Assembly (NCBI GenBank): GCA_003486665.1
Contig: DNGF01000198.1
Span: forward strand, 1 to 8,076
Direction: 5' to 3'
Source: Oscillospiraceae bacterium
GTDB lineage: Bacteria; Bacillota; Clostridia; Oscillospirales; Acutalibacteraceae
Length of the DNA: 8,076 nt
Of the stretch, positions 1-5,551 are shown one piece after another (within the stretch, counting starts at the first letter, position 1; the number at the start of each line of letters is the position of its first letter). The position numbers and the translations under genes were made by a program. The notes below the pieces were generated by a model. It had not been told where the DNA came from. It ran no database searches and saw only the letters and a program-made list of their open reading frames with translations.

Positions 1-349
1 GAGAAAGCATGATCGGAACAATAAGCTTAACAACAAGCTCAGGAATATAAAAATACAAGGGCCAGCCGGTAATTTTTTTACCGTCAGGATCAACGGCGTC
101 ATTGCCGTCCTCATCAAGCATAAAGGTTTTTGCCTGACCTATACCGTGAATAAGAATTGTCGGGTAAACCTCATCCGCCTCAAGCTCGTCAACGTGCTTA
201 TTGTTAAGAAGCACATCGGTTGCCGCTTCAACACTGTCCGTTTTGGTAAAAAGACTTCCGTCGGCGGCGATTACAGCTACCGTACAGGATGAAACCGAAA
301 TAATTATTGTAAGAATTATGGAAATAATTTTCTTCTCTAATCTGTGCAT
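1..349 (-). CDS. Secreted alpha/beta-hydrolase-like protein, N-terminal 116 residues (cut by window edge)
   Basis: An open frame starts at ATG 349 and runs off position 1 without a stop, so only the N-terminus is visible. Residues 1-7 are basic (MHRLEKK), residues 8-29 are hydrophobic and end ...VIAADG, which fits a Sec signal peptide or N-terminal anchor. Cys22 follows VSS, a poor lipobox, so lipoprotein status is doubtful. Residues 62-72 read YPTILIHGIGQ: a hydrophobic strand followed by HGxG, the oxyanion-hole signature of many lipases and esterases. The nucleophile elbow and the rest of the catalytic triad would lie outside the window, so the enzyme class is inferred from one motif. The gene starts 3 bases after the stop of the dockerin gene, and its Shine-Dalgarno sequence (GTGAGGT) lies inside the last codons of that gene, so translation is probably coupled. 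It is not recognised as a named protein; a lipase, esterase or other serine hydrolase is possible. Confidence 0.75.
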   Translation of the reverse strand, partial: MHRLEKKIISIILTIIISVSSCTVAVIAADGSLFTKTDSVEAATDVLLNNKHVDELEADEVYPTILIHGIGQAKTFMLDEDGNDAVDPDGKKITGWPLYFYIPELVVKLIVPIMLS

Positions 350-352
350 AAT

Positions 353-1075
353 TTACCTCACTGTTAATTTTATTAAAGCCATGTCTTTTTCGGCTGTAAT
401 TATAAATCCGCATTCCGCCGAATCTCCGGCAGCAATTTCTTCTCCGCCGAGGGTAACGCTTCTTCCCTCTACGAATGAATTGCAATCCCAGCTTTTTGTC
501 AGTGAAACAACCTCTTTGTCAAAAATCACTGCCGCTTTCCATGAATCGGAATTGCTGTCGGAATCGTTGCGTATTGTCAGATTGATCTGGTACGAATGCG
601 TTCCGTCATTATTGTCCCACTCGTTGACGATCTGAGCCGTTGATGTAAAGCTTCCCTCGGTAACCGTCTGCTTTCTCTTAAATGAGCTGTTAAGCAGGTT
701 CTCTTTTTCTTCGTCATAAGGGATCATCGAAATATCCCCGACAGAGTATCTGAGAATCAGCAGGGCGTCAAGAGAAGTAACCTCGCCGTCAAGATTTACA
801 TCCGCATTTTTAATTTGATTTTCAAAAAGCTCCTCGGAACCGATCAGGTACTTCACTATCTGAACCGCATCGGAGGAATTGATTTTTCCGTCGCCGTTTA
901 TATCTCCCACGGCGCAATTGGCATAGGAGTTATTTGTAACCCTTGTTGTGAAATGAATAATCACTGCAAGCGCAGCAAACAAAACGGCAAGCGACAAAAG
1001 TATTACGATTATCTTTTTTGTGTTAAGCTTTTTCTTTGCGCGTTTCTTTATTACTTTTGTATTTACAGTATCCAT
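353..1075 (-). CDS. Membrane-anchored dockerin type I protein with C-terminal CBM2-like domain
   Basis: 240 residues from the second of two in-frame ATGs (1075). The first ATG (1081) is rejected because GAGG (1082-1085) abuts it, whereas it is 6 bases from the second. Residues 7-21 are very basic; residues 22-42 form one hydrophobic helix with no clear cleavage site, suggesting a signal anchor with the rest outside the cell. Residues 57-113 are a complete type I dockerin: two calcium loops, DINGDGKINSSD (58-69) and DVNLDGEVTSLD (92-103), each followed by its helix. Residues about 146-228 match the CBM2 (cellulose/xylan-binding) pattern: NEW at 151-153, W179, SW at 195-196, then IAAGDSAECGF. 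There is no catalytic domain. By family knowledge a dockerin binds a cohesin and CBM2 binds polysaccharide, so this may be an adaptor that fixes cohesin partners or substrate at the cell surface. It is first in an operon with the hydrolase-like gene. The CBM2 assignment is by pattern only; another beta-sandwich domain is possible. Confidence 0.85.
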   Translation of the reverse strand: MDTVNTKVIKKRAKKKLNTKKIIVILLSLAVLFAALAVIIHFTTRVTNNSYANCAVGDINGDGKINSSDAVQIVKYLIGSEELFENQIKNADVNLDGEVTSLDALLILRYSVGDISMIPYDEEKENLLNSSFKRKQTVTEGSFTSTAQIVNEWDNNDGTHSYQINLTIRNDSDSNSDSWKAAVIFDKEVVSLTKSWDCNSFVEGRSVTLGGEEIAAGDSAECGFIITAEKDMALIKLTVR

Positions 1076-1081
1076 AAACAT

Positions 1082-1089
1082 CCTCTTTT
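1082..1089 (-). promoter_or_regulatory. Ribosome binding site deciding the dockerin gene start
   Basis: The minus strand reads AAAAGAGG directly before the first in-frame ATG (1081) and 6 bases before the second (1075). Normal Shine-Dalgarno spacing selects the second ATG. Confidence 0.75.
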
Positions 1090-1102
1090 AATATTTTTTT
1101 AC

Positions 1103-1131
1103 ATTATAACAAACATAAAATATTTTTTCAA
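1103..1131 (-). promoter_or_regulatory. Sigma-A promoter of the dockerin/hydrolase operon
   Basis: On the minus strand a -35 box TTGAAA (1131-1126) is followed by a 17-base spacer and a perfect -10 box TATAAT (1108-1103), with an extended TG one base before the -10. Transcription would start near 1096, giving a leader of about 20 bases. This makes the dockerin/hydrolase pair a unit separate from the PadR operon upstream, although no clear terminator lies between them, so some read-through is possible. Confidence 0.8.
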
Positions 1132-1176
1132 TCCAATATAAAATGTTTTTTGTAAATAAAAGAGAATGTATAAAGC

Positions 1177-1905
1177 TTATGCCTTATAACCGAACCAGCC
1201 CCATGCGTGCCAGAACTGAATCGAACCTGCCATAATTGCGGACACAACAACCGTCATAATAAGCAAAATGATGAACACGGTCAGCGCAGCCAATGTCATG
1301 TTGCGAACACGGCGGTTGCACTTCGGTGTGATCTGCGGATTTATCGGCAAGCTCGGCAGTACCGGCTGTCCGTTCGCCGAAGCAAGAGTATTGTGGTGAA
1401 AACGCGAATATGAACGGAACACCTGACACATAAAGGCAGTGTAATAAACTAAAAGTCCGACAAAAACCACAGCAAGCGATACAAGCGTTCCCGCAAATAA
1501 AATTGACGGAACAAGCGGCATCTCCGTAACAGGCTCGATTCCTGCGATGAGTCCGATTGCCGCAAGAAGAAATGCAAGAATCGAAGCGGCAATTACAATT
1601 TCAAAGGCTATCAGACAAATAAAAAATATTCCGACAAAAAGATCCGCCCAGCAAAGGCCGAAAACGGTAAGAAACTTTTTTCCGCCGGAGCTTTTTTCTT
1701 TTTTGCCTGTTGTCGAACCGACAACGAACTGCGCCGCAAGGTCCCTGGGCTTGCCGAGCTTTGCCGCAATTTCCTCTTCGCTGTATCCATCGGCAAGCTT
1801 AAAATCAAAATGCTCTCTGTATTCCTCAATGATATCCTCGGCGTCGGCAATTTTATATTTGTTGAGTGCCTCCGTAAATTCGGAAAGAAATTCATTCTTT
1901 GTCAT
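1177..1905 (-). CDS. DUF1700 (HAAS-domain) multi-pass membrane protein
   Basis: 242 residues. The N-terminus (MTKNEFLSEFTEALNKY, then acidic helix residues around 21-33 and YSEEEIAAKLGKPRDLAAQF at 41-60) is the helical HAAS/DUF1700 signature, normally cytoplasmic and encoded beside PadR regulators. Hydrophobic segments follow at about 79-102, 104-122, 131-157 and 203-228, so roughly four membrane helices are expected. The loop at 158-200 is polar and basic and rich in Pro and Asn. The ATG overlaps the PadR stop as ATGA (1902-1905), and GGAGG (1916-1920) lies 10 bases upstream, so translation is coupled to padR. In several Firmicutes such PadR/DUF1700 pairs accompany cell-envelope stress responses; the molecular role is not established. 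I infer a membrane partner or sensor whose production PadR controls. No enzyme motif is visible. Confidence 0.9.
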   Translation of the reverse strand: MTKNEFLSEFTEALNKYKIADAEDIIEEYREHFDFKLADGYSEEEIAAKLGKPRDLAAQFVVGSTTGKKEKSSGGKKFLTVFGLCWADLFVGIFFICLIAFEIVIAASILAFLLAAIGLIAGIEPVTEMPLVPSILFAGTLVSLAVVFVGLLVYYTAFMCQVFRSYSRFHHNTLASANGQPVLPSLPINPQITPKCNRRVRNMTLAALTVFIILLIMTVVVSAIMAGSIQFWHAWGWFGYKA

Positions 1906-2219
1906 AACTCATCGTCCTCCAATAATTTTTCAACAGATTTTGCAAATTTAAGATATTCCGTCTTGTCCGCCGCATACTCTTCCTTGCCAAGCTCGGTAAG
2001 CGAATAATACTTTCTCGGCGGTCCGCCGCTTTCCTCCTGCAAATATGTGGTCAGCATTCCGTCTGCTTTCAGCTTTCGCAGAATCGGGTAAACCGTACCC
2101 TCCGAAATATCAATGTGCCGCGAAAGATAATCGGAAATCTCGTATCCGTAGCAGTCTTTTTTCTTAAGAAGCGACAGAACACAAAGTTCAACTACGCCTT
2201 TTTTATATTGTATGTTCAT
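1902..2219 (-). CDS. PadR-family transcriptional regulator
   Basis: 105 residues, the usual size of a short (subfamily 2) PadR protein. The winged-helix fold is visible throughout: KKGVVELCVLSLL (helix 1, residues 6-18), YGYEISDYLS (24-33), the recognition helix SEGTVYPILRKLKADGML (39-56), and the wing ESGGPPRKYYSLTELGKE (63-80). A short C-terminal helix (residues about 82-104) is the dimerisation helix typical of the family. GAGAGGG ends 8 bases before the ATG. The gene follows the 57-residue protein by 15 bases and overlaps the DUF1700 gene by four. Short PadR proteins usually repress their own operon by binding a palindrome at the promoter; a matching palindrome lies over the -10 box upstream (2442-2464). 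The inducing signal cannot be read from the sequence. Confidence 0.94.
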   Translation of the reverse strand: MNIQYKKGVVELCVLSLLKKKDCYGYEISDYLSRHIDISEGTVYPILRKLKADGMLTTYLQEESGGPPRKYYSLTELGKEEYAADKTEYLKFAKSVEKLLEDDEL

Positions 2220-2234
2220 TTAAACAACCCTCTC

Positions 2235-2408
2235 TCATTCAGCCTGCAAGACAGCCGCAAGCACGATTACAAGCACAACGGCAACAATCAGCAAAAGCAG
2301 TGCCGTTACGGCAACGGCGGCAATTTTGTTAATACTTCTTCCAAACAGCACAAACTGCGGGGTGTTTGCCTTTTGGCGGCGGTCTTTCTTCATAGAATTT
2401 TTATCCAT
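2235..2408 (-). CDS. Small single-pass membrane protein (57 aa), first gene of the PadR operon
   Basis: Translation from ATG 2408 to TGA 2235 gives 57 residues: a hydrophilic, basic N-terminus (MDKNSMKKDRRQKANTPQF...), a short linker FGRSINK (22-28), then an uninterrupted hydrophobic stretch at residues 29-54 ending in QAE. This predicts one membrane helix with the basic end in the cytoplasm (positive-inside rule). GAGG lies 4 bases before the ATG and AAAGGA further up, so the start is served by a plausible binding site; M6 is a possible alternative. It is the first frame after the promoter, and its stop is 15 bases from the PadR start, so it fits the operon without gaps. No family is recognised. 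Its setting suggests a small partner of the DUF1700 protein or of an envelope component, but that is inference. A signal-peptide remnant is an alternative. Confidence 0.75.
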   Translation of the reverse strand: MDKNSMKKDRRQKANTPQFVLFGRSINKIAAVAVTALLLLIVAVVLVIVLAAVLQAE

Positions 2409-2441
2409 AGAACCTCGATCCTTTCCAATTGAATATCTTAC

Positions 2442-2464
2442 ACTACTATATTATATACAGTAGT
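2442..2464. promoter_or_regulatory. Candidate PadR operator (23-bp imperfect palindrome)
   Basis: The outer arms ACTACT and AGTAGT are perfect, and three more inner pairs match, so 9 of 11 positions pair around the centre at 2453. The palindrome covers the whole -10 box (2450-2455) of the PadR operon and part of its spacer. An operator of this size, at this place, before a padR gene fits autorepression by blocking RNA polymerase. Binding by this PadR is inferred. Confidence 0.6.
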
Positions 2465-2477
2465 TTTTAAAAGTCAA
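2450..2477 (-). promoter_or_regulatory. Sigma-A promoter of the small protein/PadR/DUF1700 operon
   Basis: On the minus strand TTGACT (2477-2472) is followed by a 16-base spacer and a perfect TATAAT (2455-2450). A-rich tracts just upstream (2481-2500) could act as an UP element. Transcription would begin about 35 bases before the ATG of the 57-residue gene. The -10 box lies inside the palindromic operator. Confidence 0.75.
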
Positions 2478-2531
2478 TAGTTTTTTGAAAAATTTTTAAA
2501 AATACCGCTTAAAAAATGTAATTGATAAAAC

Positions 2532-2560
2532 TTGACTACCGAACAATAATATATTAGAAT
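2532..2560 (+). promoter_or_regulatory. Sigma-A promoter of typA
   Basis: TTGACT (2532-2537), a 17-base spacer and TAGAAT (2555-2560). Transcription would start near 2567, giving a leader of about 100 bases that contains the long hairpin at 2587-2648. It is divergent from the PadR operon promoter; the two -35 boxes are 54 bases apart. Confidence 0.65.
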
Positions 2561-2586
2561 ATAATAATCAAAATATATTAAGCTGA

Positions 2587-2648
2587 GTGGCTCGAATTTT
2601 TGCAAAATCGGCACATCCAATGCGGGATTTTGCAAGAACTCGAACCAC
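2587..2648 (+). repeat. Long inverted repeat (hairpin) in the typA leader
   Basis: The left arm 2587-2609 (begins GTGGCTCGA, ends GCAAAATC) and right arm 2626-2648 (begins GATTTTGCAAG, ends CGAACCAC) pair over 23 positions: 20 Watson-Crick pairs, one G-U and two mismatches. The 16-base loop (2610-2625) can add a GCA/TGC mini-stem. The right arm ends 9 bases before the typA Shine-Dalgarno. No U-run follows, so it is not an ordinary terminator. It could be a leader RNA structure controlling typA (mRNA stability, RNase III cleavage or temperature-dependent access to the start), or a copy of a dispersed palindromic repeat. No second copy occurs in this window. Confidence 0.8.
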
Positions 2649-2657
2649 GGGATTATG

Positions 2658-2666
2658 AAAGGTGAT
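2658..2666 (+). promoter_or_regulatory. Ribosome binding site deciding the typA start
   Basis: AAAGGTGAT contains AGGTGAT, a seven-base match to the AUCACCU part of the 16S rRNA tail, and ends 3 bases before ATG 2670 (the AGG core is 7 away). It lies downstream of the in-frame ATG at 2655, so that earlier ATG cannot use it. Confidence 0.8.
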
Positions 2667-2669
2667 ACT

Positions 2670-4490
2670 ATGTCAAAAAGAGAAAATCTCAGAAACGTTG
2701 CCATCATCGCTCACGTTGACCACGGCAAAACGACCCTGGTTGACGAGCTTCTTAAGCAGAGCGGAACGTTTCGTGAAAACGAGCAGGTTCAGGAGAGGGT
2801 CATGGACTCTAACGACCTTGAAAGAGAGCGCGGAATAACAATTCTTTCAAAGAACACCGCGGTTCATTACAAAAACACAAAAATCAATATCGTTGATACT
2901 CCGGGTCATGCCGATTTCGGCGGTGAGGTTGAGCGAATTCTCACCATGGTTGACGGCGTTCTTCTGCTTGTTGACGCATTCGAGGGATGTATGCCGCAGA
3001 CGAGATTTGTTCTCAAAAAGGCGCTTAACCTCAAGAAAAAGGTTCTTGTTGTTGTCAATAAAATCGACCGTCCGGGCGCAAGACCGGCGGAGGTTATTGA
3101 TGAGGTTCTCGACCTCTTTATCGAACTTGGTGCCGATGAGGATCAGATAGAATTCCCCGTAGTATATGCTTCCGCAAAGGACGGATACTCTTCTCTCGAC
3201 CCCGATGTTCGCGAGGGCGATATGCGGCCGCTCCTTGACGCGATTCTTGAGCATATCAGCGCTCCCGACGGCGACATTGACGGACCGCTTCAGATTCTCT
3301 TCTCCAGCCTTGACTATGACGACTATATCGGCAGAATCGGTGTCGGAAGAGTTGAGAGAGGAAAAATTCTCCGCGGCGAAAGCGTAGTTCTCTGCAAACA
3401 GGACGGTTCGCAGGAGAATGTAAAAATCTCACGTCTTTATCAGTTTGAAGGACTTAAAAGAGTTGAGGTTGACAGTGCGATGATGGGCGATATTGTCTGC
3501 GTTTCCGGCATTGCCGATCTCAATATCGGCGAAACAGCCTGCGACCCGGAGTGCATAGAGCCTCTCCCGTTCGTCAAAATCGATGAGCCGACAATATCTA
3601 TGAACTTTATTGTTAACGACAGCCCGTTTGCAGGCCGCGAGGGTAAGTTCGTTACATCAAGAAATCTCCGCGACCGTCTTTTCAAAGAGGTTGAAACAAA
3701 CGTAAGCATGAGAGTCGAGGAAACAGACTCGACCGACACATTTAAGGTTTCCGGAAGAGGCGAGCTTCATCTTTCCATCCTTATTGAAACCATGCGCCGT
3801 CAGGGCTATGAATTTCAGGTTTCACGCCCTGAGGTAATTTACAAAAAAATTAACGGTCAACTCTGTGAGCCGATGGAGCTTCTCATCATCGAAGTTCCCG
3901 AACAGTATGTCGGCTCTGTTATTGAAAAGCTCGGCTCACGCAAAGGCGAGCTTGAGAATATGGGATCAAGAAACGGCGGAGCAACCCACCTTGAATTTAA
4001 AATTCCGGCAAGAGGTCTTATCGGATACCGTTCGGAATTTATGACAGATACAAACGGCAACGGAATTATGAATCAGCTCTTTGCAGGCTATGAGCCGTAC
4101 AAGGGCGATATTCAGACAAGAGAGCGCGGCTCAATCGTTGTTCACGAAACAGGCACAAGCACAGGCTACGGACTTTTCAACACTCAGGACAGAGGTCGTC
4201 TGTTTATCGGACCCGGTGTTGAGGTTTATGAGGGCATGATCGTCGGCGAATGTTCAAGAAACGAGGACATCGTTTGCAACGTTTGCAAGAAAAAGCAGAT
4301 GACAAACACCCGTGCAGCCGGCAGTGACGATGCACTTCGTCTTGTACCTCATTCAACGCTCAGCCTTGAGCAGTCCATGGAGTTTATCAAGGACGATGAG
4401 CTTCTCGAAGTTACTCCCGAATCACTCAGACTTCGCAAGCGCGTTCTCTCAAAGGAACAGCGTATGAAGCAGATGTTCAGGAAGAAATAA
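2670..4490 (+). CDS. typA: Translational GTPase TypA/BipA
   Basis: 606 residues, the usual length for TypA. This ribosome-associated GTPase of the EF-G/LepA group acts in the cytoplasm in 50S subunit assembly, especially at low temperature and under stress. All G motifs are present: AHVDHGKTT (14-22), RGITI (54-58, Thr57 for magnesium), DTPGH (76-80), NKID (130-133) and SAKDGY as the G5 region. The DLERERGITI and DGVLLLVDAFEG segments are typical of the family. The beta-barrel domain II, EF-G-like domains III and V and the family-specific C-terminal domain (for example SRNGGATHLEFKIPARGLIGY and MTNTRAAGSDDALRLVP) follow in order. The start is ATG 2670 rather than in-frame ATG 2655, because AGGTGAT lies between them and homologues begin close to RxxLRNVAIIAHVDHGKTT. 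It has its own promoter and a hairpin leader and is divergent from the PadR operon. No terminator is evident after its stop. Confidence 0.97.
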   Translation: MSKRENLRNVAIIAHVDHGKTTLVDELLKQSGTFRENEQVQERVMDSNDLERERGITILSKNTAVHYKNTKINIVDTPGHADFGGEVERILTMVDGVLLLVDAFEGCMPQTRFVLKKALNLKKKVLVVVNKIDRPGARPAEVIDEVLDLFIELGADEDQIEFPVVYASAKDGYSSLDPDVREGDMRPLLDAILEHISAPDGDIDGPLQILFSSLDYDDYIGRIGVGRVERGKILRGESVVLCKQDGSQENVKISRLYQFEGLKRVEVDSAMMGDIVCVSGIADLNIGETACDPECIEPLPFVKIDEPTISMNFIVNDSPFAGREGKFVTSRNLRDRLFKEVETNVSMRVEETDSTDTFKVSGRGELHLSILIETMRRQGYEFQVSRPEVIYKKINGQLCEPMELLIIEVPEQYVGSVIEKLGSRKGELENMGSRNGGATHLEFKIPARGLIGYRSEFMTDTNGNGIMNQLFAGYEPYKGDIQTRERGSIVVHETGTSTGYGLFNTQDRGRLFIGPGVEVYEGMIVGECSRNEDIVCNVCKKKQMTNTRAAGSDDALRLVPHSTLSLEQSMEFIKDDELLEVTPESLRLRKRVLSKEQRMKQMFRKK

Positions 4491-4588
4491 TCTGGTGTTG
4501 CAATTATAAACAAGTTGCAGAAACTTTTATCCGGCAGAATCTAATCAGCCTTCCCCTTGGTAAATTTCTTTTTCTCTGCAATTACACA

Positions 4589-4618
4589 TTAACACCTGAT
4601 ATTGTTCTTGAATATAAA
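4589..4618 (+). promoter_or_regulatory. Weak candidate promoter for the ribF operon in the 182-base typA-ribF gap
   Basis: TTAACA (4589-4594), an 18-base spacer and TATAAA (4613-4618) would start transcription near 4625, about 40 bases before the ribF binding site. The match is modest. The remainder of the gap (4491-4672) is AT-rich and shows no convincing terminator, FMN riboswitch or small gene, so read-through from typA is an alternative. Confidence 0.35.
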
Positions 4619-4672
4619 AATTAAAAATATCGAACTTTCACATTAACCAACCTACAACTACACGGTGATACT

Positions 4673-5551
4673 ATGACAGACGAAAAAAAAGCAAACAGAA
4701 CAGCGGTCGCGCTCGGAAACTTTGACGGCATACACATCGGCCATATGGCGGTGCTTGACGCGGCAAAGTCTTTTAAACGCGATGGACTTGTTCCTGTTGC
4801 CGTCCTGTTTGATGAACATAGCCTGAAAGCTATCACAGGTGTTGCACCGCCCATGCTTATGACGGTCGCCGATCGCAATGAATTTATAATCAACAGCGGA
4901 CTCAGTTTAAAAACGCTCATCTTTAATGAAATAAAGAATTTATCTCCCGAAGATTTTGTTGAAAAGATTCTTGTTGAAAAGCTCGGTGCCGGCGCAGTCT
5001 GCTGCGGATATAATTACCGCTTCGGAAAGAACGCCGCAGGCACGGCGGTAACCTTACAGCAAATTTGTAATCGTCTTGGCATCGCTTGCAAAATTGCTAA
5101 AGAGGTCGATGTTGCGGGGAACGCGGTCAGCTCAACGGAAATCAGAAACTTGATCGAGCTCGGTGATATCGAAAAAGCAAACGGGATGCTCGGTCATAAA
5201 TTCGGTTTTTCAGCGCCCGTAATTGACGGCGACAAAAGAGGAAGAACGCTCGGATTTCCCACGGTTAATCAGGAGATTCCGCCTGAGCTTGTAATGCCGA
5301 AGTTCGGGGTGTACCGCTCCGATGTTCTCGTTGACGGCAGGCATTATGCAGGCGTAACCAATATAGGCAAACGACCGACCGTAGGCACCCAAAAGATTCT
5401 CAGCGAAACTCATATCCTTGATTTTGATGAGAATGTTTACGGGAAAAATATTGACATAAGACTTGTTAAATTTATAAGATCCGAAAAAAAATTCTCATCA
5501 TTTGACGAGCTTGCCCGTCAAATAGAGTCCGACACGAAAGAGGTGCGTTGA
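4673..5551 (+). CDS. ribF: Bifunctional riboflavin kinase/FAD synthetase
   Basis: 292 residues, slightly short for RibF (usually about 305-315). The enzyme phosphorylates riboflavin to FMN and then adenylylates FMN to FAD in the cytoplasm. The N-terminal nucleotidyltransferase domain shows GNFDGIHIGH (15-24), GYNYRFGKNAAGT (112-124) and SSTEIRNLIELGDIEKAN (153-170). The C-terminal riboflavin kinase domain shows GRTLGFPTVN (190-199), KFGVY (210-214), TNIGKRPTVG (229-238) and SETHILDFDENVYGK (244-258, with Glu245 in the place of the catalytic base). One oddity is that the N-domain flap, normally FxPHP, reads LFDEHS (45-50), keeping His but losing both prolines. GGTGAT lies 3 bases before the ATG, the same context as typA. 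It is the first gene of a cluster with the uracil-DNA glycosylase, which overlaps its stop by one base. FMN/FAD supply has no obvious functional tie to the downstream genes. Confidence 0.95.
   Translation: MTDEKKANRTAVALGNFDGIHIGHMAVLDAAKSFKRDGLVPVAVLFDEHSLKAITGVAPPMLMTVADRNEFIINSGLSLKTLIFNEIKNLSPEDFVEKILVEKLGAGAVCCGYNYRFGKNAAGTAVTLQQICNRLGIACKIAKEVDVAGNAVSSTEIRNLIELGDIEKANGMLGHKFGFSAPVIDGDKRGRTLGFPTVNQEIPPELVMPKFGVYRSDVLVDGRHYAGVTNIGKRPTVGTQKILSETHILDFDENVYGKNIDIRLVKFIRSEKKFSSFDELARQIESDTKEVR
5540..5543 (+). promoter_or_regulatory. Ribosome binding site of the uracil-DNA glycosylase, inside the ribF end
   Basis: GAGG (within AAAGAGGTG) lies 7 bases before ATG 5551 but only 4 before an in-frame TTG at 5548. 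Both codon type and spacing favour the ATG, giving a TGATG junction with the ribF stop. Confidence 0.7.

Noticed and set aside
1076..1081. Upstream ATG for the dockerin protein adding two residues
   Set aside because: GAGG directly abuts it; spacing is normal only for the ATG at 1075.
1132..1176. Terminator after the DUF1700 gene
   Set aside because: No stable GC-containing stem with a U-run could be found on the minus strand.
2655..2669. Earlier in-frame ATG for TypA adding MKGDT
   Set aside because: The true Shine-Dalgarno (AAAGGTGAT) lies within this extension, and family N-termini match the start at 2670.
2474..2707. 77-codon minus-strand frame across the typA promoter and start
   Set aside because: It runs through the divergent promoter region and typA leader hairpin, has no binding site and resembles no family.
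4499..4530. Terminator after typA (TGCAA/TTGCA arms followed by AAACTTTTAT)
   Set aside because: The stem is only five pairs and the T-run is weak and displaced.
4598..4631. GATATT/AATATC arms before ribF as a terminator or operator
   Set aside because: Only six AT-rich pairs with a long loop; expected by chance in such AT-rich sequence.
4491..4672. FMN riboswitch upstream of ribF
   Set aside because: None of the conserved FMN-element helices or G-rich motifs could be found in the gap.
5548..5550. TTG start for the uracil-DNA glycosylase
   Set aside because: The next codon is ATG with better binding-site spacing; TTG starts are rarer.
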